Assembly (NCBI GenBank): GCA_900316955.1
Contig: ONEX01000006.1
Coordinates: forward strand, 62,001 to 126,000
Length of the DNA stretch: 64,000 nt
Direction of reading: 5' to 3'
Origin: an uncultured Bacteroidales bacterium
GTDB taxonomy: Bacteria; Bacteroidota; Bacteroidia; Bacteroidales; UBA932
Shown here: piece by piece, positions 7,243-15,574 of the stretch
How positions within the stretch are numbered: position 1 is the stretch's first letter
How the letters are laid out: every line of letters starts with the position of its first letter
The notes under the pieces: model-generated
The model's input: only the letters and a program-made list of their open reading frames with translations
Database searches by the model: none
What the model was told of the DNA's origin: nothing
Translations under genes and position numbers: made by a program

Positions 7243-9579
7243 ATGATACAGATATCCGACCAACTGAACGGCATCATCAAATACGCCCGCGAAGAGGCGA
7301 TGCGCACCGGCAGCTACGGCATCGGCCCGGACCACCTCTTCCTCGGGATCATCCGCCACGAGGAGAACACCGCTTTCCAGGTGCTGCAGGGGCTCGGCAT
7401 CGAGCCGGCCGAGCTGAAATCCTTCATCGACGGCAGGATCTTCACCAACGAGACCATCCCCTACTCCGAAATCGACCACATCAACTTCTCCCGCCAGGCG
7501 CAGAACGTCCTGAGCATCACGGTGATGGAAGCCACCCGGCTGAAGAGCCCGGAGGCGGCCCCGCACCACCTCCTGCTCGCCCTGTGCCGCACCACGGACA
7601 GCTACGGCCAGGCCTTCCTCCGCAGCCGCGGCGTGGACTACGGCCGGATGCTCTCGTTCATGGAGACCGAGGGCCTGCTGAAGATCCAGCAGCAGGAGCA
7701 GCAGCCCGCCGAGGGCGACAGCGAGGAGGAAGGGGAAGAGGGCGAGGCGCCCAAGAACAAGGGCATCGACCTCGAGGAGTTCGGCTACGACCTCACGAAA
7801 GCGGCCCGCGAAGGGAAGCTGGACCCGGTCGTAGGGCGTGACATGGAGATCGCCCGCGTGATCGAAATCCTGGGGCGGCGCAAGAAGAACAACCCGATGC
7901 TCATCGGCGAGCCCGGCGTGGGCAAGTCGGCCATCGTGGAGGGCATCGCCCTCCGGATCGCCTCCGGGGACATCTCCCCCGCCCTCGCGAAGAAACGCAT
8001 CCTGTCGCTGGACATCGCCTCGGTGGTGGCCGGCACCAAATACCGCGGCGACTTCGAGAAGCGCCTCAAGGCCATCATCAAGGAGGCCCAGACGAACCCC
8101 GACCTGATCCTGTTCATCGACGAGTTCCACACCATCGTGGGCGCCGGCGGCGCTTCGGGCAGCCTGGACGCGGCGAACATGCTCAAGCCGGCCCTCGCGC
8201 GCGGCGAGCTCCAGTGCGTGGGCGCGACCACGATGGACGAGTTCACGAAGATCGTGGAGAAGGACGGCGCCCTGGACCGCCGCTTCCAGAAGATCGTCGT
8301 GGAGCCCACGGACGTGCCGGAGTCCATCGAGATCCTCCGCCACCTGAAGCCCCATTACGAGGAGTTCCACCACATCACCTATACGGACGAGGCCGTGGAG
8401 GCCGCCGTCCGGCTCACCGACCGGTATCTCACCGACAAGTCCCTGCCGGACAAGGCCATCGACGCCTTCGACGAGGCCGGGTCCATGGTGCGGCTGAACC
8501 TCGCCCGCAAGAAGGGCGGGTCCGACACCGTGACCGCCGAGGACATCGCCTCCGTCGTGTCCAAGATGACCGGCATCCCGGTGAACAAGGTCGCCGAGTC
8601 CGAGGGCAACCGCATCCTGAAGATGAAGAAGCGCCTCCAGGCCCGGATCATCGGCCAGGACGAGGCCATCGACACGGTCGTGCGGGCCATCCAGCGCGGC
8701 CGGGCGGGGCTCAAGGACCCGCACCGCCCCATCGGCACCTTCCTGTTCTTCGGCCCCACCGGCGTAGGCAAGACCCAGCTGGCGCGGTCCCTGGCCGAAT
8801 ACCTGTTCGATTCGGAGGACAACATGGTCCGGATCGACATGAGCGAATACATGGAGAAGTTCTCCGTCTCCCGGCTCATCGGCGCGCCTCCGGGCTACGT
8901 GGGTTACGAGGAGGGCGGCCAGCTCTCGGAGCGGGTGCGGCGCAAGCCCTATTGCGTCGTGCTCCTGGACGAGATCGAGAAGGCCCATCCTGACATCTTC
9001 AACCTGCTCCTGCAGGTGATGGACGAGGGACGGCTCACGGACAGCAACGGACGCGTGGTGGACTTCAAGAACACCATCGTCATCATGACTTCCAACGTGG
9101 GCAGCCGCGAAGTGGAGGAATATGGGAACGGAATCGGGTTTGCGACGGCGGGAAGAAAGCTGGAGAGCGACCGGAAGAATGTGGTCGCCAAGGCCGTCAA
9201 GAAGGCGTTTCCGCCGGAGTTCATCAACCGGGTGGACGAGCAGGTCTATTTCAATTCCCTGTCCCGGGAGGATATCGAGCGCATCATCGACATCGAGCTG
9301 AAGGGGCTCAAGAAGCGTTCGCTGGAGGCGGGTTACCGGATCACGGTCACCCCGTCGGCGAAGCGTTTCGTGGCCGAGGCGGGCTACGACCCCGCCTACG
9401 GGGCCAGGCCGCTGAAGCGGGCCATCACGAAGTATATCGAGGATCCCGTCGCCGAGTTCATCATCTCCGACCGCATCCTGGTCTCCCGCTCCAAAGTGGA
9501 GCTGGCGGACGTGCGGGAGCTCAAGGTGGGACTTTCGGCAGACAAGGAGTCCATCGCCGTCTCCCTTAAAACTCCGTGA
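7243..9579 (+). CDS. clpC: ClpC-type AAA+ unfoldase lacking the middle domain
   Basis: 778 residues. Class I Clp/Hsp100 chaperone that unfolds substrates and feeds them to ClpP. Order: ClpC-like double N-domain (1-145), acidic linker (155-172), AAA-1 with Walker A GEPGVGKS (222-229), AAA-2 with Walker A GPTGVGKT (504-511) and Walker B LLDE (574-577), and a ClpP-docking loop IGF (631-633). ClpC normally carries a UVR-type M-domain after DEAGS; here only about 15 residues separate DEAGS (410-414) from TAEDIAS (431-437), an architecture closer to ClpA. The ATG at 7243 is preferred to the TTG at 7234, which lies inside the promoter. Divergent from gyrA. ClpP is not in the window. Confidence 0.93.
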   Translation: MIQISDQLNGIIKYAREEAMRTGSYGIGPDHLFLGIIRHEENTAFQVLQGLGIEPAELKSFIDGRIFTNETIPYSEIDHINFSRQAQNVLSITVMEATRLKSPEAAPHHLLLALCRTTDSYGQAFLRSRGVDYGRMLSFMETEGLLKIQQQEQQPAEGDSEEEGEEGEAPKNKGIDLEEFGYDLTKAAREGKLDPVVGRDMEIARVIEILGRRKKNNPMLIGEPGVGKSAIVEGIALRIASGDISPALAKKRILSLDIASVVAGTKYRGDFEKRLKAIIKEAQTNPDLILFIDEFHTIVGAGGASGSLDAANMLKPALARGELQCVGATTMDEFTKIVEKDGALDRRFQKIVVEPTDVPESIEILRHLKPHYEEFHHITYTDEAVEAAVRLTDRYLTDKSLPDKAIDAFDEAGSMVRLNLARKKGGSDTVTAEDIASVVSKMTGIPVNKVAESEGNRILKMKKRLQARIIGQDEAIDTVVRAIQRGRAGLKDPHRPIGTFLFFGPTGVGKTQLARSLAEYLFDSEDNMVRIDMSEYMEKFSVSRLIGAPPGYVGYEEGGQLSERVRRKPYCVVLLDEIEKAHPDIFNLLLQVMDEGRLTDSNGRVVDFKNTIVIMTSNVGSREVEEYGNGIGFATAGRKLESDRKNVVAKAVKKAFPPEFINRVDEQVYFNSLSREDIERIIDIELKGLKKRSLEAGYRITVTPSAKRFVAEAGYDPAYGARPLKRAITKYIEDPVAEFIISDRILVSRSKVELADVRELKVGLSADKESIAVSLKTP

Positions 9580-9691
9580 CGCCTTCCACCTCGAGGCCGA
9601 GGTCGTCGATGAGGTCCTTGAGGGCCTGGAAAGAAACGTCGGAGGAGAGGAAGGAACCGAGGGCGTCGATGTTGTAATCAGTGTTTCTCAT
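9566..9691 (-). CDS. Small 41-residue protein, unknown
   Basis: An ATG-initiated 41-codon frame that ends 14 bp inside the 3' end of the convergent clpC-like gene. The peptide begins MRNTDYNIDALGSFLSSD and ends VEGVTEF. It is acidic, probably helical and has no signal peptide. I do not recognise a family. Support for it being real is a TACCTTTG element on the same strand 26 bp upstream of the ATG, giving a leader of about 20 nt. No ribosome-profiling type evidence is available. Confidence 0.55.
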   Translation of the reverse strand: MRNTDYNIDALGSFLSSDVSFQALKDLIDDLGLEVEGVTEF

Positions 9692-9716
9692 GGCTGTACC
9701 GTTTTGTTTTCTGATG

Positions 9717-9724
9717 CAAAGGTA
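9717..9724 (-). promoter_or_regulatory. -7 promoter element for the 41-residue gene
   Basis: TACCTTTG on the - strand, 26 bp from the small gene's ATG. Confidence 0.5.
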
Positions 9725-9754
9725 CGGCCACCTTGTGCCAAAGCACGGTACAAT

Positions 9755-10408
9755 ATGAAAAAATTAGTGATTTTTGACCTGGACGGAACCCTGCTCGACA
9801 CGATCGAGGACCTGGGGAACGCCACGAACCATGCCCTGCGCGCCCTCGGCTTCCCCGAGCGGCGGCAGGACGAATACTACCAGCTCGTCGGCCGCGGCAT
9901 CACGAACCTGTTCAAGGGCGCAGTGCCCGCGGGCTGTGACACGCCGGAAACCATCGACAGGATGCGGGAACTGTTCCTGGCCCATTATGGGGTCCATCTC
10001 TGCGACCGCACGCACCCCTACCCCGGGATCCTGGACCTCCTTGAGTGCATCACCGCCCGGGGTGTCCGGATTGCCGTCGCGTCCAACAAGTACCAGGCGG
10101 GGGCGGAGAGCGTCATCGGCCATTTCTTCGGAAAGTTCGACTGGGTGACCGTCCTGGGCCAGCGGGAGGGCTTCCCCATCAAGCCCGACCCGGGCATCGT
10201 GGACCTGTGCATGCAGGCCGCCGGGGTCACGAAGGACGAGGTCCTGTACGTGGGCGATTCCAATGTCGACATGCAAACCGGGATCGGCGCCGGGGTCGAT
10301 ACCGTCGGCGTCACCTGGGGATTCCGTTCCCGGGAAGAGCTCGCCGCCTTCCGGCCCACCGCGCTGGTGGACACGCCGGCGGAACTGGAGGCGCTGGTCC
10401 TCCGATAG
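9755..10408 (+). CDS. HAD-superfamily phosphatase, phosphoglycolate phosphatase-like
   Basis: 217 residues. HAD motif I FDLDGTLLDT at the N-terminus carries the nucleophilic aspartate, motif II is VASNK, the motif III lysine lies in KPDPG, and motif IV is VGDSNVDMQTG. A helical cap (about 17-80) is inserted after motif I, as in Gph/PGP phosphatases. The substrate cannot be deduced; small phosphorylated metabolites such as 2-phosphoglycolate are usual. The start at MKKLVIF is the conserved family start; the frame is open further upstream. Convergent with the phosphorylase gene, with a 3-bp gap. Confidence 0.88.
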   Translation: MKKLVIFDLDGTLLDTIEDLGNATNHALRALGFPERRQDEYYQLVGRGITNLFKGAVPAGCDTPETIDRMRELFLAHYGVHLCDRTHPYPGILDLLECITARGVRIAVASNKYQAGAESVIGHFFGKFDWVTVLGQREGFPIKPDPGIVDLCMQAAGVTKDEVLYVGDSNVDMQTGIGAGVDTVGVTWGFRSREELAAFRPTALVDTPAELEALVLR

Positions 10409-10411
10409 GCG

Positions 10412-11296
10412 CTAGAGCGTGGACATCCGGTCCACCGCGATTTCCGCGAGCTTGCGGATCTGCGGCTTGTAGTCCGGATTGGAACTCTGGAGATAGCGGT
10501 TCGCGATGGCGCAGCACACGGTGCACGCGTTGTGGCCAAGCAGCTTGCACAAGCCCGCGAGCGGGGCGCTCTCCATCTCGAAGTTCGTGATGCGGCGCTC
10601 CATGCCGCCCGCCTCGAAGCGGAAGGTCTCGATGCGCTCCAGCATCTCGGGCATGGCGAGCGGGATGCGGACCACGCGGCCCTGCGGCCCGTAGAAGCCC
10701 GGCGCGGAAATCGTGACGCCCGGGACGGTCACGTCCTTCATCAGGTCCACGATCTTGTCAGACGCCTTCACGAAATAGGGCGACTGGAGGGTCTTTTCCC
10801 AGTCCATATGGGCCTTGAAGGCTTCCTCGACCTCGGGGATGGTGACCTGGTCGCGGTGCGCGTACCAGTTCATCACGCCGTCGAAACCGACGGAATAGTG
10901 CGAGAGGATGTAGGAGCCCAGGGGAATGTCCGCGTGCAGGGCGCCGGAGGTGCCGATGCGCAGGATGTTCAGGGCCTTGTGCACGGGCTTGACCTCGCGG
11001 GTGGCGAAATCGACGTTTGCGAGGGCGTCCAGCTCGGTCATCACGATGTCGATGTTGTCGGGGCCGATGCCATGGGAAAGGAGGGTGATGCGCTTGCCGT
11101 TCCGCCGGCCGGTGACGGAGACGAACTCGCGGGATGCGTGCCGGAATTCGATGTCTTCCAGCATTTCGGCGATCATGTCGACCCGGCCGGGGTCGCCCAC
11201 GAGGATGACGTTGTCGGCCAGTTCTTCGGGCTTGAGGTGGATGTGGAACACGGAGCCGTCGCCGTTGATGATGAGTTCGGATTCAGGGATTCTCAT
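10412..11296 (-). CDS. Nucleoside phosphorylase (uridine/purine phosphorylase superfamily)
   Basis: 294 residues. Cytosolic enzyme of nucleoside salvage that cleaves nucleosides with phosphate to base and ribose-1-phosphate. NP-1 family features: VGDPGRVD (phosphate-binding Gly/Arg), SHGIGPDNIDIVMTEL, RIGTSGAL and the FEMESAPLAGL motif whose MES segment contacts the ribose. Length suits the hexameric class. Whether uridine or purine nucleosides are preferred cannot be read. A TATATTTG element lies about 26 bp upstream, and a divergent promoter serves the DUF4293 gene. Confidence 0.88.
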   Translation of the reverse strand: MRIPESELIINGDGSVFHIHLKPEELADNVILVGDPGRVDMIAEMLEDIEFRHASREFVSVTGRRNGKRITLLSHGIGPDNIDIVMTELDALANVDFATREVKPVHKALNILRIGTSGALHADIPLGSYILSHYSVGFDGVMNWYAHRDQVTIPEVEEAFKAHMDWEKTLQSPYFVKASDKIVDLMKDVTVPGVTISAPGFYGPQGRVVRIPLAMPEMLERIETFRFEAGGMERRITNFEMESAPLAGLCKLLGHNACTVCCAIANRYLQSSNPDYKPQIRKLAEIAVDRMSTL

Positions 11297-11321
11297 GGCA
11301 AATCAATTATGTGATGGAAGA

Positions 11322-11329
11322 CAAATATA
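11322..11329 (-). promoter_or_regulatory. -7 promoter element for nucleoside phosphorylase
   Basis: TATATTTG on the - strand, 26 bp from the start codon. Confidence 0.6.
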
Positions 11330-11350
11330 GTTTTTTCCGCCGATTTATCC

Positions 11351-11358
11351 TATATTTG
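11351..11358 (+). promoter_or_regulatory. -7 promoter element for DUF4293 gene
   Basis: TATATTTG on the + strand, 17 bp before the ATG; divergent from the phosphorylase promoter. Confidence 0.6.
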
Positions 11359-11374
11359 TACAAATAATTGACCT

Positions 11375-11821
11375 ATGTGGCAGCGCATCCAAACCCTATA
11401 TCTGGCGGTCTCCACCGTCCTCCTGTTCATCCTTTTCTTCAGTGACGCCTACACCGTGACGGCGCCGGACGGCATGCAGTACGTAACCTACCTGCAGCTC
11501 CAGAAACCCTATTTCGGCATCCTGCTGGGCATCCTGTTCGCGATGACCGTCCTCGCGCTCATCACCTTCAAGGTCCGCATCCTGCAGATGCGCCTCGCCA
11601 CCCTCTCGGGCCTCGTCGCCCTGGGCATGACGGGCTGGCTCGCGTACTTCTATTTCTCGGCGCCGGAGAACGTCGCCTTCAAATGGACCGTCATCTTCCC
11701 GCTCGTCGCCGCCATCTGCGACTTCCTCGCCGCGCGCGGCTGCTTCCAGGACCAGCTGATGGTCGAGAGCGCCTACCGCATCCGCGAGTCGCGGAAACGG
11801 GACCGCAAAAAAAAGAAGTGA
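11375..11821 (+). CDS. DUF4293 family membrane protein
   Basis: 148 residues with four predicted membrane helices (about 7-24, 47-66, 75-95, 103-122) and a basic C-terminal tail ending RKKKK. The N-terminus MWQRIQTLYL is the hallmark of DUF4293, a Bacteroidota-restricted inner-membrane family of unknown function. Its stop codon lies inside the bidirectional terminator shared with fabZ. The gene stands alone with its own promoter. Confidence 0.85.
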   Translation: MWQRIQTLYLAVSTVLLFILFFSDAYTVTAPDGMQYVTYLQLQKPYFGILLGILFAMTVLALITFKVRILQMRLATLSGLVALGMTGWLAYFYFSAPENVAFKWTVIFPLVAAICDFLAARGCFQDQLMVESAYRIRESRKRDRKKKK

Positions 11822-11844
11822 GCCGCTCGCCCACTTCTTTTTTT
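11807..11844. terminator. Bidirectional intrinsic terminator
   Basis: An A-run plus AAGAAGTG (11807-11820) and CACTTCTT plus a T-run (11832-11844) form a hairpin with an 11-base loop. It sits between the convergent DUF4293 and fabZ genes and carries U-tracts in both directions. Confidence 0.85.
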
Positions 11845-11846
11845 AT

Positions 11847-12284
11847 CTACTTTTCCGAAGTTTTCCCCGGGTCGGGAATCACCGCGAACGTGAGTTTGCC
11901 GCGGCAGCAAAGCTTGCCGCGCACTTCCAGCTTGGCCGAGCAGTGGAAGATGCCCGCCTTGGTGTCGTCCAGGTGGCAGGTGACTTCGCACAGGTCGCCC
12001 GGGCGGACGGTGTTCTTGAACTTCACATCGTCGATGCCGCGATAGACGGCCAGGTTGCCCGGGAGCACCTCGAGCATCAGGCGGGTGCAGCTCTGCGCCA
12101 TGATCTCGCAGAGGATGACACCCGGAACCATCGGATTGCCCGGGAAATGGCCCCGGCAGAAGAATTCGTCGTCACGGATGCGGTACTGGCCGTGACCGGT
12201 CCCGTCCGGGTCCTGCCACACCTCGTCGATGAGGAGCATGGGTTCCCGGTGGGGAATATGCTGCATGATCTCTTCTCTGTTCAT
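11847..12284 (-). CDS. fabZ: FabZ-like 3-hydroxyacyl-ACP dehydratase
   Basis: 145 residues, hot-dog fold. It dehydrates 3-hydroxyacyl-ACP in type II fatty acid synthesis. The catalytic segment GHFPGNPMVPGVILCEIMAQ (about 48-67) contains the FabZ histidine and the downstream glutamate. The gene follows fabF by 1 bp, so the two are translated from one message. In Bacteroidota a second FabZ is usually fused to LpxC; this stand-alone paralogue paired with fabF could serve general fatty acid synthesis or a special acyl product. Ends at the shared terminator. Confidence 0.88.
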   Translation of the reverse strand: MNREEIMQHIPHREPMLLIDEVWQDPDGTGHGQYRIRDDEFFCRGHFPGNPMVPGVILCEIMAQSCTRLMLEVLPGNLAVYRGIDDVKFKNTVRPGDLCEVTCHLDDTKAGIFHCSAKLEVRGKLCCRGKLTFAVIPDPGKTSEK

Positions 12285-12285
12285 C

Positions 12286-13542
12286 TTATTCGGAGTACTT
12301 GCGGAAGGCGACGCAGGCGTCGTGTCCGCCGAAGCCGAGGGAATCGGAGATGCCGAGGGTGATGTCGCTCTTCACGGCGACGTTCGGCGTGTAGTCCAGG
12401 TCGCATTCCGGATCCGGACAGTCCAGGTTGATGGTGGGCGGGATGATGCCGTCCCGCAGGGCCATGATGGTGGCGATGGCCTCGGCCGCGCCGGCGGCGC
12501 CGAACATGTGGCCGGTCATCGACTTGATGGAACTGATATGGGCCTTGTAGGCGTAGTCCCCAAGGGCCACCTTGTAGGCTACGGTCTCGGCGACGTCGTT
12601 CAGGTGCGTGCCGGTGCCGTGGGCGTTGATGTAGAGGTTGTCCTTCTCCGGGTCGAAGCCGGCCTCTTCCAGGGCGATCTGGATGGCCCGGGCCTGGGTG
12701 CTTCCGTCCGGACGCGGAGCGGTGGCGTGGTAGGCGTCGCAGGTGTTGCCGTAGCCCACCATCTCGCCGTAGATCTTGGCGCCGCGCGCCAGGGCATGGT
12801 CCAGGGACTCGAGGATGAGGACGGCGGCGCCGTCGCCCATCACGAAGCCCTGCCGGTTCGCGTTGAACGGGAGGGAGGCGTATTTGGGATCCGTCGCGCG
12901 GGAAAGGGCCTTCGCGTTGGCGAAACCGGCCACGCCGATCGGAATGGAGGCGTGCTCGGAGCCGCCGGCGATGATGGCGTCGGCATAGCCGTGCCGGACG
13001 GCGCGGTACGCCTCGCCGAGGCAGTGCGAAGAAGTGGCGCAGGCCGTGACGATGTCCAGGCACGGGCCCTTCGCCTGGTGCTTGATGGCGATATGGCCGG
13101 CCGCGATGTTGGAGATCATCGTCGGGATGAACAGCGGGGAGACCCACTTGCCGGTGGGATCCTCGACCATCTTGGACGTCTCGCGGAACTGGACCTCGAA
13201 ACCGCCGATGCCGGAGCCCACATAGACGCCCAGGCGGAACGAGTCGATGTTCGCGTCGTCCCCTTCGGTCTTCAGGCCGGACGCTTCCATGGCCTGCCAG
13301 GCTGCCGCCATGGCGAACTGGGTGAACTTGTCCTGCTTGCGGACGAAAGCCTTGTCCATCCCGTAAAGTTCCGGATCGAAATCCTTCACCTTGCCGGCGA
13401 TCGTGACAGGCATGTCCTTGAAGTCCTCGACATAGTCGATGCCGCAGACACCGTCCACGAGGTTCTTCCAATAGGTATCGAGGTCATTTCCCACGGAGGA
13501 AATGATTCCCATACCGGTTATAACTACTCTTTTAGGTTCCAT
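12286..13542 (-). CDS. fabF: 3-oxoacyl-ACP synthase II
   Basis: 418 residues, thiolase fold, elongating condensing enzyme. The Cys-His-His triad is complete: Cys168 in TACATSSH, His308 in NAHGTGTH and His345 in KSMTGHMFGAAG, with Lys340. A glycine-rich C-terminal block (SLGFGGHDACVAF) closes the active site. A TATATTTG promoter lies in the short gap after fabH, so fabF-fabZ can be expressed independently of fabH. No acyl carrier protein gene is beside it. Confidence 0.94.
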   Translation of the reverse strand: MEPKRVVITGMGIISSVGNDLDTYWKNLVDGVCGIDYVEDFKDMPVTIAGKVKDFDPELYGMDKAFVRKQDKFTQFAMAAAWQAMEASGLKTEGDDANIDSFRLGVYVGSGIGGFEVQFRETSKMVEDPTGKWVSPLFIPTMISNIAAGHIAIKHQAKGPCLDIVTACATSSHCLGEAYRAVRHGYADAIIAGGSEHASIPIGVAGFANAKALSRATDPKYASLPFNANRQGFVMGDGAAVLILESLDHALARGAKIYGEMVGYGNTCDAYHATAPRPDGSTQARAIQIALEEAGFDPEKDNLYINAHGTGTHLNDVAETVAYKVALGDYAYKAHISSIKSMTGHMFGAAGAAEAIATIMALRDGIIPPTINLDCPDPECDLDYTPNVAVKSDITLGISDSLGFGGHDACVAFRKYSE

Positions 13543-13562
13543 AATTTCAGTACAACAGACTG

Positions 13563-13570
13563 CAAATATA
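13563..13570 (-). promoter_or_regulatory. -7 promoter element for fabF-fabZ
   Basis: TATATTTG on the - strand, 21 bp upstream of fabF and downstream of the fabH stop. Confidence 0.6.
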
Positions 13571-13585
13571 CGAATTATTCCGCAA

Positions 13586-14533
13586 TTACCACTCCACGAG
13601 GGCGGCCGCAGTCAGGAGTCCGGCGCCGAAGGCGCTGAATACCAGCTTGTCCCCGGGTTTGAAAAGTCCCTTCCGCTTGCACTCGTCCAGCAGGATCGGG
13701 CAGGAAGCGGACGAGGAATTCCCGTGGTCAGCAATGTTGGTCGGGAACTTGTCCTCCGGGACGCCCAGCCGGGTCCGGATTCCCTCCACGATGCGGAGAT
13801 TCGCCTGATGGATCATGTAATAATCCACGTCCTGCACGCCCAGGCCGGCCTCCGCGAGGACCGCCTTGATATCCTCCACGGATGCGGTGACTGCGAAGCG
13901 GAACACTTCCCGGCCCTGCATCTGCAGCGGAACGCCGGTTTCGGTCTTGGTGACGAAGGGGGTCGGTTCCAGCGGGCGGAACTGCCAGATCTTGTCCGGG
14001 TCGGGACGCGCGCCGATGCGGACGGACCGGACGCCCTCCCCTTCCGAAAGGACGACGGCGCCGGCGCCGTCTCCGAACAGGACGCAGGTGGCGCGGTCCT
14101 GCCACGAGGTCATCCGGGAAGGCTCCTCGGCGCAGACGACGAGCACGTTCTTCACCTTCCCCACCTTGAAGTAGGAATCCGCGATGTCCAGGGCGTAGAT
14201 GAAGCCCGGACAGGCGCAGTTGATGTCGATGCAGGGGCAATGCAGGCCGATGGCCGCGGCGATGATGCAGCCGAGGCCCGGGGTCATGTATTCGTTGACA
14301 ACATTGGAGCACAGCAGGAGGTCGATGTCCTCCGGCTTCTGGCCGGCGTCGGCAAGGGCCTTCAGGGCCGCGTCGCGGCCCAGGTCCTCCAGCCGCTCGT
14401 CGGAAATGACATGGCGGGAATGGATGCCCGTCCGGCTCACGATCCAGTCGTCGGTCGTGTCCAGGAAACTCTCCAGGTCACCGTTGGTGACCACCTTCTT
14501 CGGCAGGGCGCTTCCGGTACCGATGATCTTCAT
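13586..14533 (-). CDS. fabH: 3-oxoacyl-ACP synthase III
   Basis: 315 residues. It starts fatty acid synthesis by condensing an acyl-CoA primer with malonyl-ACP. The triad is Cys108 (NCACPGF), His242 (MIHQANLR) and Asn272 (HGNSSSAS). MKIIGTGSALP is the conserved start; an in-frame ATG ten codons upstream lies close to the expected transcription start and is rejected. A TACATTTG element at 14561-14568 supports this. Primer specificity (acetyl versus branched) cannot be read. Confidence 0.94.
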   Translation of the reverse strand: MKIIGTGSALPKKVVTNGDLESFLDTTDDWIVSRTGIHSRHVISDERLEDLGRDAALKALADAGQKPEDIDLLLCSNVVNEYMTPGLGCIIAAAIGLHCPCIDINCACPGFIYALDIADSYFKVGKVKNVLVVCAEEPSRMTSWQDRATCVLFGDGAGAVVLSEGEGVRSVRIGARPDPDKIWQFRPLEPTPFVTKTETGVPLQMQGREVFRFAVTASVEDIKAVLAEAGLGVQDVDYYMIHQANLRIVEGIRTRLGVPEDKFPTNIADHGNSSSASCPILLDECKRKGLFKPGDKLVFSAFGAGLLTAAALVEW

Positions 14534-14560
14534 ATGCAGTATAGGTTTTAGTACAGGATA

Positions 14561-14568
14561 CAAATGTA
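14561..14568 (-). promoter_or_regulatory. -7 promoter element for fabH
   Basis: TACATTTG on the - strand, 28 bp before the chosen fabH start. Confidence 0.55.
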
Positions 14569-14673
14569 GGCCGTCGAAACCGATTTATGAAATAAAAGTG
14601 GTGAAAACGGGCGCACGCGGGCGCTGCTGGGGCGAAATCGCGCAAAAAGGGGTGAAATCTCGGTTTTTTTGCG

Positions 14674-14681
14674 TATTTTTG
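14674..14681 (+). promoter_or_regulatory. -7 promoter element for LytTR gene
   Basis: TATTTTTG on the + strand, ending 11 bp before the ATG; predicts a very short leader. Confidence 0.5.
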
Positions 14682-14692
14682 TATTTCTTGCA

Positions 14693-15568
14693 ATGGAAGA
14701 AGGTAAGAAGAAATACATCCCCGGTTACCTCCGGGAACGCTATCAGTTGCTGGGCACGGTCACTTTCGCCGCCCTGTTCTCGGTGGTCTTCCTGCTCGTG
14801 AGCATCCCCTTCTCCAACAACGCCTGGTTCCGCCTCGGGAACAGCACTTTCTTCGGGTTCACCGCCATCTTCGCCTTCCTCTCGCTGGCCATCCTCATCC
14901 TCAGCCGCGTGGTCATGTACAAGACCCGGAACCGCCTGCCAATGACCTACTGGGGCTACACGGCCTGGTGCCTGGCGGAGATCCTCCTGATCACCACCCT
15001 CTACACCATCTTCACGGTCACCATCGCGCAGCCCGAGGACCAGAACGGGATCGTCATCTTCCTGCACGCCCTCGTGTATGCGTTCGTGTGCCTGGGCGTT
15101 CCTTTCCTCATCGCCGGGATGTTCTTCACCATCATCGACCAGAACCGGACCATCCGGCTGATGAACATGCACGACGTGGTGACGGAAGAGACGCCCGTGG
15201 ACGGCGCCACCGGCCAGAAGTTCACCCTGTTCGACAACAACGGCGTCCTTAAGCTCTCCGTCTCCAGCGCGAACCTCTATTATGTGGAAGCGGACGACAA
15301 CTACATCAAGGTCTGGTACGACGACAACAAGGGCGAGCTCCAGACATACATGCTCCGCTGCCGCCTGAAGACGGTCGAAGAGAGTTTCGCCGGCTCGGAC
15401 CTCATCCGCTGCCACCGGAAGTTCATCGTGAACATGGGCAAGGTCAAGGTGCTCCAGAAAGTGGGCGCCACTTACGAGATCACCCTCGACAACGAGGCCA
15501 TCGCCCCGATACCGGTCACGAAGACCTATATCGAGAATGTCCTGAAAGCCTTCCAGGAAAAACAGTAG
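14693..15568 (+). CDS. Membrane-anchored LytTR-domain transcription regulator
   Basis: 291 residues. Four hydrophobic segments (about 20-42, 50-72, 90-112, 122-145) are followed by a cytosolic linker and a C-terminal LytTR DNA-binding domain (about 185-285: YYVEADDNYIKVWY, LIRCHRKFIVN, PIPVTKTYIENV). There is no receiver domain or histidine kinase, so it is a one-component, membrane-tethered regulator. The signal and targets are unknown; no adjacent target gene is evident because queF is convergent. Start chosen at MEEGKKKY, which sits just after the promoter; the longer frame would begin inside it. Confidence 0.87.
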   Translation: MEEGKKKYIPGYLRERYQLLGTVTFAALFSVVFLLVSIPFSNNAWFRLGNSTFFGFTAIFAFLSLAILILSRVVMYKTRNRLPMTYWGYTAWCLAEILLITTLYTIFTVTIAQPEDQNGIVIFLHALVYAFVCLGVPFLIAGMFFTIIDQNRTIRLMNMHDVVTEETPVDGATGQKFTLFDNNGVLKLSVSSANLYYVEADDNYIKVWYDDNKGELQTYMLRCRLKTVEESFAGSDLIRCHRKFIVNMGKVKVLQKVGATYEITLDNEAIAPIPVTKTYIENVLKAFQEKQ

Positions 15569-15574
15569 GAAGAA

